Shown: positions 54,526-63,738, counted from the first letter of the stretch. The stretch is DNA of 64,000 nt from Actinomyces sp. Marseille-P3109 (GCF_900323545.1 NZ_OOHN01000008.1:577941-641940); one strand, 5' to 3'. Program-made: numbers and translations. The notes: a model not told the origin generated them from the sequence alone.

Positions 54526-55290
54526 CTACAACGACCGCAGCACCGTGACCACCTTGCCCATGATCGTGGCATGGTCGCCGTCGATCGGTGCGTAGCTGGA
54601 GTTGCGGGGGAGCAACCACTGGTGACCGTCCCGGCGCGAGAGCACCTTGACCGTTGCCGAGGCGCCGTCGACGTCCTCCACCATAGCTGCCACGATCTCG
54701 CCGTTGGTCGCGTCGGGCTGGGAGCGGACCACCACCCAGTCTCCGTCACAGATCGCCGCCTCGATCATCGAGTCCCCGTGCACCTCCAGCATGAAGAGCT
54801 CACCCTCACCGGTCAGACGGCGGGGCAGGGCCATGACGTCAGTCACGTCCTGCTCCGCCAGGATCGGGGTTCCCGCGGCGATCCGTCCCACCAGTGGTAC
54901 GGCGACGGCATCCCCGTCCTCGATACCCGCCAGCCGAGGGAGCTCGCTCGGGACGGGCCGGCCGGTGTGCGAGGGCGGGTTCATACCGCTGCCGGCGTCG
55001 ACGACCTCCATCGCCCGAGGGCGCTTGGGATCCCGGCGTACCAGGCCGAGGCGCTCGAGCTTGTCCAGCTGGTGCTTGACGGAGGAGGGGCTGGTCAGGC
55101 CCACCTGCTCACCGATCTCCCGCAGCGAGGGGGGGTAGCCGTGCGTGGCGACCGCCTCCCGGACCGCCTCGTAGACCGCTCGGGCACGCCTGTCGAGACC
55201 GTCGACGGCCTCAGTGATCGCCTCGGAGACGCCGGTGCCGGCGCGGAGGCCCGGCATCGGTGAGGCGCCCTGGTCTGCTGTGGTGCTCAT
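54526..55290 (-). CDS. lexA: SOS repressor LexA
   Basis: A 254-residue repressor. The winged HTH (about 35-95) includes [24 protein letters not shown], and the S24 peptidase domain follows. The self-cleavage site is Ala139-Gly140 in [10 protein letters not shown], with catalytic Ser174 in HGDSMIE and Lys215 in [11 protein letters not shown] 55290 was chosen because AGGAGG precedes it. It is divergent from a LysM gene, and both promoters carry LexA boxes, so lexA is autoregulated. Confidence 0.96.
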   Translation of the reverse strand: MSTTADQGASPMPGLRAGTGVSEAITEAVDGLDRRARAVYEAVREAVATHGYPPSLREIGEQVGLTSPSSVKHQLDKLERLGLVRRDPKRPRAMEVVDAGSGMNPPSHTGRPVPSELPRLAGIEDGDAVAVPLVGRIAAGTPILAEQDVTDVMALPRRLTGEGELFMLEVHGDSMIEAAICDGDWVVVRSQPDATNGEIVAAMVEDVDGASATVKVLSRRDGHQWLLPRNSSYAPIDGDHATIMGKVVTVLRSL

Positions 55291-55385
55291 GATCCTGGCC
55301 CTCCTTACCGGGCCGCCCGCACGCCTGAAGGCGTGTAAGGGGGCGACATAGATGTCGGTGGCCCGTGATTGTCTCGGATGCAGCA

Positions 55386-55426
55386 AGCCTAGCGGCGAAA
55401 CGAGCACGATTCAAACACACGTTCGA
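55386..55426 (-). promoter_or_regulatory. lexA promoter with LexA box
   Basis: On the minus strand TTGAAT (55414-55409) and TAGGCT (55391-55386) are 17 bp apart. A LexA box, TCAAAC-acac-GTTCGA (55411-55426, one mismatch), overlaps the -35 hexamer. Confidence 0.75.
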
Positions 55427-55434
55427 AGAAGTGG

Positions 55435-55495
55435 TGGACGTGTTGCCGTCGAGGCGCTACTGTATCGAACAAGCGTTCGTCGAACATACGTTCAG
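55435..55495 (+). promoter_or_regulatory. Promoter of the LysM gene with two LexA boxes
   Basis: TGGACG (55435-55440) and TACTGT (55458-55463) are 17 bp apart. Two LexA boxes follow: TCGAAC-aagc-GTTCGT (55465-55480) and TCGAAC-atac-GTTCAG (55480-55495), sharing one base. They cover the transcription start and reach the Shine-Dalgarno, so repression should be tight. Confidence 0.8.
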
Positions 55496-55504
55496 GAGGA
55501 AGCT

Positions 55505-56257
55505 ATGAGCGCCATCGCCGTCCCGCCCTCACCCCGCCCGGCGTCTCGTACCCAGGTTCGCGAGCGCACCGCCGAGCCGGCTGCCGAGCAGACCGGTGTG
55601 CGGCGTATCGGACGTGCCGCCGGGCAGGTGCCTCCTCGGCCTCGGCTGCGGCTGGTCACTGATGACTTCGTCCCCGAGGTTCCGTCGTGCCGTGCGGCCG
55701 ATGCCGTCGCACGACGCCCCGCAGCAGCGTCGGCCCTCACGATGCCGGCGCCGCCGATGCGTCGCCCCGCCCGGCCGGCTGCCCTGCGCGGTCGTCGGGC
55801 CGAGCTGGAGAAGCTGGCGCCTCAGCACCCGGCTGTGCGGGCGTCCAGGCTGCGTGAGGGGGGTCAACGTGGCGGCGCTCCGCAGGAAGAGGGGCGAGAG
55901 GACTTCGTCGCCGGCCCGGCCCGGGAGCCTCAGGAACGCACCGTCCGTTCCGGTGCCGGTCCTCGTCTCCTCCGTGGCGGGTCCCGGGTCGTCATCGCCG
56001 CGATCGTGCTCACCTGCTGCGGGCTCATGCTGGGAGGCCTGGTGGGCCTGACCTCTCCGACCTCCAGCGCATCAGCCGCCCAGGGGGCCGTGAGGACAAC
56101 CACCACCGTGGTTCGTCCCGGTGAGTCCCTGTGGGAGATCGCCGCAGCCAGTGGGACCTCGGACGTCTCCGCGATGGTGACTCGGATCGTCGAGCTCAAC
56201 GATCTGGAGAGCGCCACCGTCCATGCCGGGCAGCCCCTCGAGGTTCCGGTCGGCTGA
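55505..56257 (+). CDS. LysM-domain membrane protein, probable SOS cell-division inhibitor
   Basis: A 250-residue protein with a long Arg/Ala/Pro-rich cytoplasmic N-terminus (about 1-155), one membrane helix (about 160-185, VVIAAIVLTCCGLMLGGLVGL) and an extracellular LysM domain at the C-terminus (about 200-248, VVRPGESLWEIAAASGTSD) that should bind peptidoglycan. AGGAGG is five bases before ATG 55505. Divergence from lexA, the tandem LexA boxes and the LysM domain match the position and design of YneA in Bacillus, ChiZ (Rv2719c) in Mycobacterium and DivS in Corynebacterium, which delay division during DNA repair. The N-terminal region is unlike them. Confidence 0.85.
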   Translation: MSAIAVPPSPRPASRTQVRERTAEPAAEQTGVRRIGRAAGQVPPRPRLRLVTDDFVPEVPSCRAADAVARRPAAASALTMPAPPMRRPARPAALRGRRAELEKLAPQHPAVRASRLREGGQRGGAPQEEGREDFVAGPAREPQERTVRSGAGPRLLRGGSRVVIAAIVLTCCGLMLGGLVGLTSPTSSASAAQGAVRTTTTVVRPGESLWEIAAASGTSDVSAMVTRIVELNDLESATVHAGQPLEVPVG

Positions 56258-56294
56258 GGATCTATCGACGGAACAGTCACTCTGCGAGGCAGGC

Positions 56295-56324
56295 TTGCGG
56301 GGTGGCCTGCCGGGCGTTTAGTCT
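56295..56324 (+). promoter_or_regulatory. Putative nrdR promoter
   Basis: TTGCGG (56295-56300) and TAGTCT (56319-56324) are 18 bp apart, giving a leader of about 40 bases that carries GGAGG. Confidence 0.4.
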
Positions 56325-56368
56325 CCGATGGACGAGCAGGTAGTTCAGTGAGATCGGAGGTCGGAGGC

Positions 56369-56824
56369 GTGCACTGCCCCTTCTGCCGTCACGACGGCTC
56401 GCGTGTCGTCGACTCCCGGACCGCGGAGGATGGCACCTCGATCCGTCGTCGTCGCGAGTGCCAGCAGTGCGGGCGTCGTTTCACCACCCTGGAGACCGCC
56501 AGCCTGTCGGTCCGCAAGCGCTCCGGCGTCGTTGAGCCCTTCAGCCGGGACAAGGTGATGGTCGGGGTGCGGCGCGCCTGTCAGGGCCGCCCCGTCTCCG
56601 ATGACGACCTCGCGCTCCTGGCCCACAGGGTCGAGGAGGCCATCCGTGCCAGCGGTCAGGCGCTCGTCGACTCCCATGACGTCGGCCTGGCGATCCTCGG
56701 TCCTCTGCGCGAGCTTGACCAGATCGCCTACCTGCGCTTCGCCTCGGTCTACTCCTCCTTCGATTCCCTGGAGGATTTCGAGACGGCCATCGCCGAGCTG
56801 CGCGGCGCCGGGGTCGCCTCCTAG
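56369..56824 (+). CDS. nrdR: Transcriptional repressor NrdR
   Basis: A 151-residue regulator of ribonucleotide reductase genes. The N-terminal zinc ribbon has CPFC and CQQC ([22 protein letters not shown]), and an ATP-cone follows ([24 protein letters not shown]). GTG 56369 was chosen because the family begins at M-x-CPFC and GGAGG (56356-56360) lies eight bases before; an earlier in-frame GTG at 56348 would add seven residues. The lexA/nrdR neighbourhood is usual in actinobacteria. Confidence 0.95.
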   Translation: MHCPFCRHDGSRVVDSRTAEDGTSIRRRRECQQCGRRFTTLETASLSVRKRSGVVEPFSRDKVMVGVRRACQGRPVSDDDLALLAHRVEEAIRASGQALVDSHDVGLAILGPLRELDQIAYLRFASVYSSFDSLEDFETAIAELRGAGVAS

Positions 56825-56862
56825 CCGAGGCTGCGCCCGGCCCCGCGAGGAAACGGACGTGG

Positions 56863-56868
56863 CAGACT
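56863..56868 (+). promoter_or_regulatory. Possible leaderless -10 element CAGACT
   Basis: CAGACT has one mismatch to TAnnnT and lies seven bases before ATG 56876. Confidence 0.3.
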
Positions 56869-56875
56869 TGAGGTC

Positions 56876-58048
56876 ATGCGCGTCCTCATCGTCTCCGACT
56901 GCTATGCGCCGCGACTGGGCGGCATCGAGACCCAGGTGCGGGACCTCGCCCGCAACCTGAGGCTGGCGGGGCACAGGCCCGCCGTCGTCACCGCGACGCC
57001 GGTCGGTGAGCATCGCGGCCGCAGCGTTGAGCGGGTCGATGGCTTCCCGGTCTACCGCACGACCGCGCACTTGCCCAGCGAGCTGCCCGTTCATCCACGA
57101 GCCGGGCGTGAGCTGCACGATCTCATGTCCCGTCTGCGTCCAGACGTCATCCATGCCCATGTCGGCATCGTCTCGCCCTTTGCCTGGTCCGGTATCGGTG
57201 CGGCCCGGCGGGCGGGACTCCCGCTGGCCGTCACCTTCCACTGCGTGCTGGGTCCCTGGGCGTCGGTGGCCGGGGCACTCGGTCCCGTCAGTCCCGTACG
57301 AGGGTGGCAGCGCGGCGGTGCCGACCTGACGGCGGTGTCCTCCATGCTCGCCGCCGAGGTCCGGCGTGCCGGCGCCCATGATCCGGTGACCGTCCTGCCC
57401 AACGGCATCACCATCGCCGACTGGCGCCTGGCGAGACCGGGCGCCCGGGAGTGCAGGCCTCACCGGCCGGTCACGGTGGTCGCCTCCCTGCGGTGGATCG
57501 AGCGCAAGCGCCCCCTGCAAGTCGTGCGCGCCTTCGCCCAGGCGGTCAGGAGCACGCCCGGAACCGATGCCGTCCTCAAGATCTACGGGGACGGTCCGCT
57601 GCGTGACCGGCTCACCCGGGAGGTTGCCGACTCCGGCCTGGCTGACCGCATCGCCCTCGTGGGGCGCGTTGAGCGCAGCGAGCTCGCCCAGGCCTTCACC
57701 CGGGCCGACATCTACCTGCAGACTTCTCCCGCCGACTCCTTCGGCATCTCCACCCTCGAGGCCCGCAGTGCGGGGCTGGCAGTCGTCGCCCTGCGCTCCA
57801 GCGGGGTCAGTGACTTCGTCACCGACGGCATCGACGGTCTCCTGGCCGACGACGACGCCGGCCTGACCCGCGAGCTGGCCGCGCTCCTGGGGGACGACGA
57901 GCTGCTCGAGCGGATCAAGGCGCACAACTACGAGGTCGACCCGCTGCCCGAGTGGGGCACGGTGGTGCAGATGAACGTCGAGGCCTACCGGCGCGCCATC
58001 GCCCTGGCGGGCGCGCACCGGCTCAGGAGACGGGGCCTGAGTCGCTGA
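56876..58048 (+). CDS. Glycosyltransferase family 4 (GT-B fold)
   Basis: A 390-residue enzyme with an N-terminal acceptor domain (VLIVSDCYAPRLGGIETQVRDLA at the start) and a C-terminal nucleotide-sugar domain with VVASLRWIERKRP and the E-x7-E type motif in SPADSFGISTLEARSAG. It most resembles GT4 mannosyl- or glucosyltransferases that build lipid-linked or cell-wall glycans; donor and acceptor are unknown. Its last 26 bases overlap the end of the IclR gene in convergence. Confidence 0.87.
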   Translation: MRVLIVSDCYAPRLGGIETQVRDLARNLRLAGHRPAVVTATPVGEHRGRSVERVDGFPVYRTTAHLPSELPVHPRAGRELHDLMSRLRPDVIHAHVGIVSPFAWSGIGAARRAGLPLAVTFHCVLGPWASVAGALGPVSPVRGWQRGGADLTAVSSMLAAEVRRAGAHDPVTVLPNGITIADWRLARPGARECRPHRPVTVVASLRWIERKRPLQVVRAFAQAVRSTPGTDAVLKIYGDGPLRDRLTREVADSGLADRIALVGRVERSELAQAFTRADIYLQTSPADSFGISTLEARSAGLAVVALRSSGVSDFVTDGIDGLLADDDAGLTRELAALLGDDELLERIKAHNYEVDPLPEWGTVVQMNVEAYRRAIALAGAHRLRRRGLSR

Positions 58049-58763
58049 GCACCTCGGACAGGCGACGCGCCGCCGCCATGACCACGTGACCGTGGACGCG
58101 GCCGGGCTGGCGGCCCATGCGCTCGATGGGCCCGGAGATCGAGATCGCGGCCACCACCTTTCCCCCCGGTCCGCGCACCGGCGCTGAGACCGAGGCGACC
58201 CCTGGCTCGCGCTCTCCGACCGACTGGGCCCAGCCCCGGCGTCGGACCGCCGAAAGCATGGTGGCGGTGAAGCGGGCGCCCACCAGACCGCGGTGCAGGC
58301 GGTCGGGCTCCTCCCAGGCGAGGAGCACCTGTGCCGCGGATCCCCCTTGCATGGACATGGTGGCGCCCACGGGAATGGAGTCGCGCAGGCCGATGGGGCG
58401 CTCGGCGTTGGCCACGCAGATGCGCACGTCGCCCTGACGGCGGTAGAGTTGCGCGGACTCATGGGTCTTGTCGCGCAGCGCCGCCAGCACCGGTCCGGCG
58501 GCGGCCAGGAGGTGGTCCTCGCCCGCGGCGCTGGCCAGCTCGGAGAGCCTGGGGCCCAGGACGAAACGTCCTTGGGAGTCCCGGGTCACCAAGCGGTGGA
58601 ACTCCAGCGCGACCGCGATGCGGTGCGCCGTGGGGCGGGCCAGGTGGGTGGCGGACACGAGCTGGGCCAGGGTTGCCGGGCCCGACTCCAACGCGCTCAT
58701 CACCAAGGCCGCCTTGTCGATCACGCCGACGCCGCTGCTGTCGTTCTCAAAGGAGCTGTCCAT
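58023..58763 (-). CDS. ltbR: IclR-family regulator, LtbR/NdgR type
   Basis: A 246-residue regulator with a winged HTH (about 15-75, VIDKAALVMSALESGPATLAQLV) and an effector domain with GDVRICVANAERPIGLRDSIPVG and VAAISISGPIERMG. Divergent placement before leuCD is the setting of LtbR in Corynebacterium and NdgR in Streptomyces, which control leucine biosynthesis genes. ATG 58763 was preferred to an in-frame TTG at 58799 that falls inside the likely operator. Its end overlaps the glycosyltransferase gene by 26 bp. Confidence 0.9.
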   Translation of the reverse strand: MDSSFENDSSGVGVIDKAALVMSALESGPATLAQLVSATHLARPTAHRIAVALEFHRLVTRDSQGRFVLGPRLSELASAAGEDHLLAAAGPVLAALRDKTHESAQLYRRQGDVRICVANAERPIGLRDSIPVGATMSMQGGSAAQVLLAWEEPDRLHRGLVGARFTATMLSAVRRRGWAQSVGEREPGVASVSAPVRGPGGKVVAAISISGPIERMGRQPGRVHGHVVMAAARRLSEVLSDSGPVS

Positions 58764-58965
58764 ACTCTGATACTGGCATTTCAAGGTATGAGATTTCAAG
58801 TTAAGGTCGACGTCGGAAGCGGCACTGTGTCAGCATCCCGAGGTCGAGGCTCGAGTCGGCGACCTCAGGAGTGGCGCGGCCGCCTCTCGTGGTCTGTGCG
58901 GGGCAGCGGTGACGCCCGTGAGCCCGGCGCGGTCGCGATCAGCTGTTTCTGAGAGGATGAAGTCG
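58764..58965. promoter_or_regulatory. Divergent ltbR/leuC control region
   Basis: A direct repeat ATTTCAAG occurs at 58778-58785 and 58793-58800, 15 bp apart and close to the ltbR start, in an AT-rich patch that may be the IclR operator. A hairpin, GAGGTCG (58840-58846) with CGACCTC (58860-58866), lies further down. I found no Leu-rich leader peptide. Confidence 0.45.
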
Positions 58966-60510
58966 ATGGGAATGACTCTCGCCGAGAAGGTCTGGCGTGA
59001 TCATGTGGTGTCCAAGGGTACTGACGGTGCGCCTGACCTGCTGTACATCGACCTTCACCTGGTTCACGAGGTCACCAGTCCCCAGGCCTTCGAGGGACTG
59101 CGTCTGGCTGGACGCACGGTCCGCCGCACCGACCTGACCATCGCCACCGAGGACCACAACACCCCCACCCTCGACATCGATCTGCCGATCGCCGACGTCA
59201 CCAGCCGCGCCCAGATCGAGACCCTGCGCGCCAACTGCGCCGAGTTCGGGGTGCGCCTCCACCCGCTGGGCGATGCCGACCAGGGAATCGTCCACGCCGT
59301 CGGCCCGCAGCTGGGCCTGACCCAGCCCGGCATGACCGTGGTCTGCGGCGACTCCCACACCTCCACCCACGGCGCCTTCGGGGCCCTCGCCTTCGGCATC
59401 GGCACCTCCCAGGTCGAGCACGTCCTGGCCACCCAGACCCTGCCCATCGCCCCCTTCAAGACGATGAGTGTCACCATTGACGGCGACCTGCCCTCGGGCA
59501 GCGGGGCCAAGGACATCATCCTGGCCATCATCGCCAAGATCGGCACCAATGGAGCTCAGGGCCACGTCATCGAGTACCGCGGCCGCGCTATCGAGCAGCT
59601 CTCGATGGAGGCCCGCATGACGATCTGCAACATGAGCATCGAGGGCGGGGCGCGGGCCGGCATGATCGCCCCCGACCAGATCACCTTCGACTACCTCGCC
59701 GACCGTCCCCACGCGCCGGTCGGCGAGGACTGGGACGCGGCCGTGGAGTACTGGTCCAGCCTGCGCACCGACCCCGACGCCGTCTTCGACACCGAGGTGG
59801 TCCTCGAGGCCAAGGACATCGAGCCCTTCGTCACCTGGGGCACCAACCCCGGGCAGGGTCTGCCGTTGTCCGCCACGGTCCCCGACCCCGAGGACATCGC
59901 CGACGCCACCGAGCGGCTCGCCGCCGAGCGCGCCCTGGAGTACATGGACCTCGCTCCAGGAACGCCTCTGCGCGACATCAAGGTGGACACCGTCTTCATC
60001 GGCTCGTGCACCAACGGCCGTATCGAGGACCTGCGGGCCGCCGCCGAGGTGGTGCGCGGACGCAAGAAGGCCGAGGGGCTGCGCATGCTCGTGGTGCCGG
60101 CCTCCGCCCGGGTGCGCCTGCAGGCCGAGGCCGAGGGACTGGACCAGGTCTTCAAGAGCTTCGGGGCCGAGTGGCGCAACGCCGGCTGCTCCATGTGCCT
60201 GGCCATGAACCCGGACAAGCTCTCGGCCGGGGAGCGCGCCGCCTCCACCTCCAACCGTAACTTCGAGGGGCGTCAGGGCAAAGGGGGACGCACCCACCTC
60301 GTCTCGCCCGTCGTGGCCGCAGCGACCGCCGTGCGCGGGGCCCTGTCGGCTCCGGGCGACCTGCCTCCGCGCCCTGCCGACTCCGAGGGCGTCGACGCTC
60401 TTGGTGATGCTGACGGTCAAGGCCCGGGCGCCGGTGACATCCCGGTGGTCACGGTGGTTCCGCCGGTACCGCAGCCCGCGGCCACCATTCCTCCGATGAC
60501 GGTCCTGTAG
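58966..60510 (+). CDS. leuC: 3-isopropylmalate dehydratase large subunit
   Basis: A 514-residue aconitase-family protein that, with LeuD, isomerises 2- to 3-isopropylmalate in leucine synthesis. [15 protein letters not shown] at the start and [31 protein letters not shown] are family blocks; the 4Fe-4S ligands are Cys348, Cys408 and Cys411. The last ~45 residues form a Pro/Gly/Asp/Val-rich extension beyond the normal end. GAGAGG lies nine bases before ATG 58966; ATG 58957 and 58972 are alternatives. leuD follows after 57 bp. Confidence 0.95.
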   Translation: MGMTLAEKVWRDHVVSKGTDGAPDLLYIDLHLVHEVTSPQAFEGLRLAGRTVRRTDLTIATEDHNTPTLDIDLPIADVTSRAQIETLRANCAEFGVRLHPLGDADQGIVHAVGPQLGLTQPGMTVVCGDSHTSTHGAFGALAFGIGTSQVEHVLATQTLPIAPFKTMSVTIDGDLPSGSGAKDIILAIIAKIGTNGAQGHVIEYRGRAIEQLSMEARMTICNMSIEGGARAGMIAPDQITFDYLADRPHAPVGEDWDAAVEYWSSLRTDPDAVFDTEVVLEAKDIEPFVTWGTNPGQGLPLSATVPDPEDIADATERLAAERALEYMDLAPGTPLRDIKVDTVFIGSCTNGRIEDLRAAAEVVRGRKKAEGLRMLVVPASARVRLQAEAEGLDQVFKSFGAEWRNAGCSMCLAMNPDKLSAGERAASTSNRNFEGRQGKGGRTHLVSPVVAAATAVRGALSAPGDLPPRPADSEGVDALGDADGQGPGAGDIPVVTVVPPVPQPAATIPPMTVL

Positions 60511-60567
60511 GGGCCGGGCGCTGCGCAGGAAGACGAAGAGACGTAAGGCAAGGAGCTGAAAGAGGCT

Positions 60568-61221
60568 GTGGACAAGTTCATCCGGCACACGGGTATTGGC
60601 GCCCCGCTGCGGCGCAGCGCCGTTGACACCGACCAGATCATCCCGGCGGTCTACCTCAAGCGCATCACGCGCACGGGCTTCGACGACGCACTGTTCGCCT
60701 CCTGGCGGGCCGGTGAGCCCGACTTCATCCTCAACCAGGAGGCCTACAAGCGGGCCTCCGTGCTCGTGGCGGGACCCGACTTCGGCACGGGCTCCTCGCG
60801 CGAGCACGCCGTGTGGGCTCTCAAGGACTACGGGTTCAAGGTGGTGCTCGCCCCCCGGTTCGCCGACATCTTCCGCGGCAACGCGGGCAAGCAGGGGCTG
60901 GTGGCCGGGGTCGTGTCCCAGGAGGACTGCGAGCAGCTGTGGAAGATCCTCGAGACCGAACCGGGCACCGAGGTGACGGTGGACCTGGAGAACCGCACGG
61001 TCGAGGTCGGATCCTTCCGCTGCACCTTCTCCATCGACGACTATGTGCGCTGGATCCTCATGGAGGGACTCGACGACATCTCCCTGACCCTCACCCAGGA
61101 GGACGCCATCCGCGACTACGAGGAGGCTCGGCCCGCCTTCAAGCCGCGTACCCAGCCGGCCAAGCACCTGCCCGCCCAGGAGGTTGTCCCGGCCCGGGCT
61201 GCGGACATGCCCCGGCCTTAA
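60568..61221 (+). CDS. leuD: 3-isopropylmalate dehydratase small subunit
   Basis: A 217-residue partner of LeuC forming the swivelling domain. [28 protein letters not shown] near 24-50 and [43 protein letters not shown] match the family. It starts at GTG 60568 with AGGAG twelve bases and AGAGG two bases upstream, both poorly spaced. It is cotranscribed with leuC. Confidence 0.95.
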   Translation: MDKFIRHTGIGAPLRRSAVDTDQIIPAVYLKRITRTGFDDALFASWRAGEPDFILNQEAYKRASVLVAGPDFGTGSSREHAVWALKDYGFKVVLAPRFADIFRGNAGKQGLVAGVVSQEDCEQLWKILETEPGTEVTVDLENRTVEVGSFRCTFSIDDYVRWILMEGLDDISLTLTQEDAIRDYEEARPAFKPRTQPAKHLPAQEVVPARAADMPRP

Positions 61222-61467
61222 GGGCGGCTGGGGCGGCCGAGTTGGGGCAGGTCCCGGCCGTATTCATCGGCTTTCATCGGGTTTGGTGCGGCGTCGTCGG
61301 ATATTGATCGGGACTTACTGTGAGTCGAAGGCCACCTGATACGGGCCTGAAAACGGCACTGGGAGCCCCTCCGCTGCGCTTATGCTGGGACGGCCTCGCG
61401 CACCCGCGTGAGGATGGGTACCCGGCTCACGCGTACGGCATGCCCAGATGACGTCATGGAGGTGCGC
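61222..61467 (+). promoter_or_regulatory. murA upstream region
   Basis: No gene is supported here. TATGCT (61381-61386) is a plausible -10. Right behind it a hairpin, CCTCGCGC (61394-61401) with GCGTGAGG (61406-61413, one G-T pair), would form at the 5' end of the message. The leader is about 75 bases. Confidence 0.4.
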
Positions 61468-62790
61468 ATGGTCGACGGTCTGCTCCAGGTCGAGGGTGGT
61501 CGCCCGCTGACTGGTGAGATCACCGTCCGCGGAGCCAAGAACCTGGTTCCCAAGGCGATGGTGGCGGCCCTGCTGGGATCGTCCCCCTCGGTTCTGCGCA
61601 ACGTTCCCCTCATCCGGGACGTCGACGTGGTCTCAGGGCTGCTGAGCCTGCACGGCGTGAGCATCGACTACGACCAGCGCGAGGGCGTCCTTCAGCTGGA
61701 CTCCTCCAAGGTCGAGTCCGCGCACATGGCCGACATCGACGCGCACGCCGGATCCTCCCGGATCCCGATCCTGTTCTGCGGCCCGCTCCTGCATCGCCTG
61801 GGGGAGGCCTTCATCCCCGACCTGGGTGGGTGCCGTATCGGCGACCGCCCCATCGACTTCCACCTGGAGATCCTGCGCCAGTTCGGCGCCACCGTCGACA
61901 AGCAGGCCCAGGGCATCCGGTTGACCGCCCCCGCCGGCCTCAACGGCACGGTCATCGAGCTGCCCTATCCCTCAGTCGGTGCCACCGAGCAGACCCTGCT
62001 CACCGCCGTGCGCGCTCACGGACTGACCGAGCTGCGCAACGCCGCCGTCGAGCCGGAGATCATGGACCTCGTCGACGTCCTGCAGAAGATGGGCGCCATC
62101 ATCTCGGTGGACACCGACCGCACCATCCATGTCGAGGGCGTCGACGAGCTGTGCGGCTACACCCACTCGGCCCTGCCCGACCGCATCGAAGCCGCCTCAT
62201 GGGCCTCGGCCGCCCTGGCCACTCGCGGCGACGTGTTCGTGCGTGGCGCCCACCAGAGCCACATGACCACCTTCCTCAACACCTTCCGCAAGGTGGGGGG
62301 CGCCTTCGACGTCACTGACGAGGGCATCCGCTTCTACCACCTCGGCGGGGACCTGAACTCGATCGTGGTGGAGACCAACGTCCACCCCGGCTTCATGACC
62401 GACTGGCAGCAGCCCCTCGTCGTGGCGCTCACACAGGCCCAGGGCCTGTCCATCGTCCACGAGACCGTCTACGAGAACCGCTTCGGATTCACCGGCGCGC
62501 TGCGCAAGATGGGCGCCACCATCCAGGTCTACCGCGAGTGCCTGGGCGGGACCGAGTGCCGCTTCGGGCAGCGCAACTTCTACCACTCCGCGGTCGTCTC
62601 CGGACCCACGCCCCTGACCGGGGCCGACATCGTCGTGCCCGACCTGCGCGGCGGCTTCTCCCACCTCATCGCGGCCCTGACCGCCGAGGGCACCAGCCGG
62701 GTCGAGGGCGTCAACCTCATCGATCGCGGCTACGAGCACTTCATGTCCAAGCTGGAGTCCCTCAACGCCGCCGTCACCCGCCTGGCCTGA
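61468..62790 (+). CDS. murA: UDP-N-acetylglucosamine 1-carboxyvinyltransferase
   Basis: A 440-residue cytoplasmic enzyme that transfers enolpyruvate to UDP-GlcNAc, the first committed step of peptidoglycan synthesis. ITVRGAKNLVPKAMVAALL lies at the N-terminus. The active-site cysteine is Cys122 in GGCRIGDRPIDFH, the residue attacked by fosfomycin in sensitive enzymes. ATG 61468 was chosen because GGAGG (61458-61462) precedes it by five bases; ATG 61456 lies before the Shine-Dalgarno. Confidence 0.95.
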   Translation: MVDGLLQVEGGRPLTGEITVRGAKNLVPKAMVAALLGSSPSVLRNVPLIRDVDVVSGLLSLHGVSIDYDQREGVLQLDSSKVESAHMADIDAHAGSSRIPILFCGPLLHRLGEAFIPDLGGCRIGDRPIDFHLEILRQFGATVDKQAQGIRLTAPAGLNGTVIELPYPSVGATEQTLLTAVRAHGLTELRNAAVEPEIMDLVDVLQKMGAIISVDTDRTIHVEGVDELCGYTHSALPDRIEAASWASAALATRGDVFVRGAHQSHMTTFLNTFRKVGGAFDVTDEGIRFYHLGGDLNSIVVETNVHPGFMTDWQQPLVVALTQAQGLSIVHETVYENRFGFTGALRKMGATIQVYRECLGGTECRFGQRNFYHSAVVSGPTPLTGADIVVPDLRGGFSHLIAALTAEGTSRVEGVNLIDRGYEHFMSKLESLNAAVTRLA

Positions 62791-62889
62791 TCGAGATCCC
62801 GACCCGGTCGGCCGCGTGTGGGCGATGTCGGGGTGCGCGAGTGGGACTCGGGTACGGCCCGGAGAACCTCGCCCAGCTATGAGAGCGGA

Positions 62890-62895
62890 TAGAGT
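62890..62895 (+). promoter_or_regulatory. Leaderless -10 element TAGAGT
   Basis: TAGAGT is followed by six bases and GTG 62902 of the acyltransferase gene. Confidence 0.45.
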
Positions 62896-62901
62896 TCACC
62901 C

Positions 62902-63738
62902 GTGCCTGCAACACGCCCTATGACTCCGTTCTACCGCTTCGCCGCGCGCGGGGCGATCATCCCGTTCCTCAAGATGGTTTCCCGGCAGAAGGTGACCGGC
63001 CTGGAGAACATCCCCCGTCAGGGCGGCTTCATCGCTGTGGCCAACCACCTGACCGACCTTGACTCGCTCACGGCCATGCGCGCGCTGGTGGACGCCGATG
63101 TCCCCGTCTACTCCCTGGCCAAGTCCACCCTGTTCAAGGTGCCAGTCCTCGGCTCCATCCTGCGTGCCGGCGGCCAGATCCCGGTGCAGCGGGGTACCCA
63201 GAACGCGGCCACGGCTCTCAAGGCCGCCAGTGACGTCCTGGCCGACGGCGGGGCCATCATGATCTTCCCCGAGGGCACGCTCTCCCGTGACCCCCTCAAG
63301 TGGCCGATGGTTGCCAAGACCGGAGCGGCCCGGCTGGCCATGACCAGCGGGGCGCCTGTTCTGCCCATGGGGCAGTGGGGAGCCCACGAGATCCTGGACA
63401 CCTACGGTCGCTCCTTCCGGCCCTTCCCGCGCAAGGATGTGCGCGTCACCATCGGCGAGCTCATGGACCTGTCCCGCTTCGGGCAGGACATCCAGGACCG
63501 CGAGACCGTGCGTGCCTGCACCGGGGAGATCATGCGGGCCATCACCGCCCTGGTGGAGGGGCTCAGGGGAGAGAAGGCCCCCCGTCCCTTCGACATGCAC
63601 TACGACGGTGATCCGGGCAAGGGCAGGATCGGTGTGCGACGTCCCGATCCGCTGCCCGAGGTCGACGGTCGGGCGGCCGGCCCTGAGGCGCCTGGGGGGA
63701 CCGAGCAGCCCGAAGTGGCGGGGGAGAACGAGCAGTGA
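62902..63738 (+). CDS. plsC: 1-acyl-sn-glycerol-3-phosphate acyltransferase
   Basis: A 278-residue membrane-associated enzyme that acylates lysophosphatidate to phosphatidate. Acyltransferase motif I is VANHLTDLDS (H-x4-D, near 53-62), followed by GGQIPVQRG and the FPEGTLSRD glycerophosphate-binding motif (near 124-132). The tail after residue 235 is Pro/Glu/Gly-rich. Its stop overlaps the gpsA start (GTGA). Together they place two steps of glycerolipid synthesis in one unit. Confidence 0.92.
   Translation: MPATRPMTPFYRFAARGAIIPFLKMVSRQKVTGLENIPRQGGFIAVANHLTDLDSLTAMRALVDADVPVYSLAKSTLFKVPVLGSILRAGGQIPVQRGTQNAATALKAASDVLADGGAIMIFPEGTLSRDPLKWPMVAKTGAARLAMTSGAPVLPMGQWGAHEILDTYGRSFRPFPRKDVRVTIGELMDLSRFGQDIQDRETVRACTGEIMRAITALVEGLRGEKAPRPFDMHYDGDPGKGRIGVRRPDPLPEVDGRAAGPEAPGGTEQPEVAGENEQ

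Noticed and set aside
56328..56351. Seven-codon ORF (MDEQVVQ) upstream of nrdR as a leader peptide
   Set aside because: Its ATG is only three bases after the -10, so it would lie upstream of the predicted transcription start, and no hairpin accompanies it.
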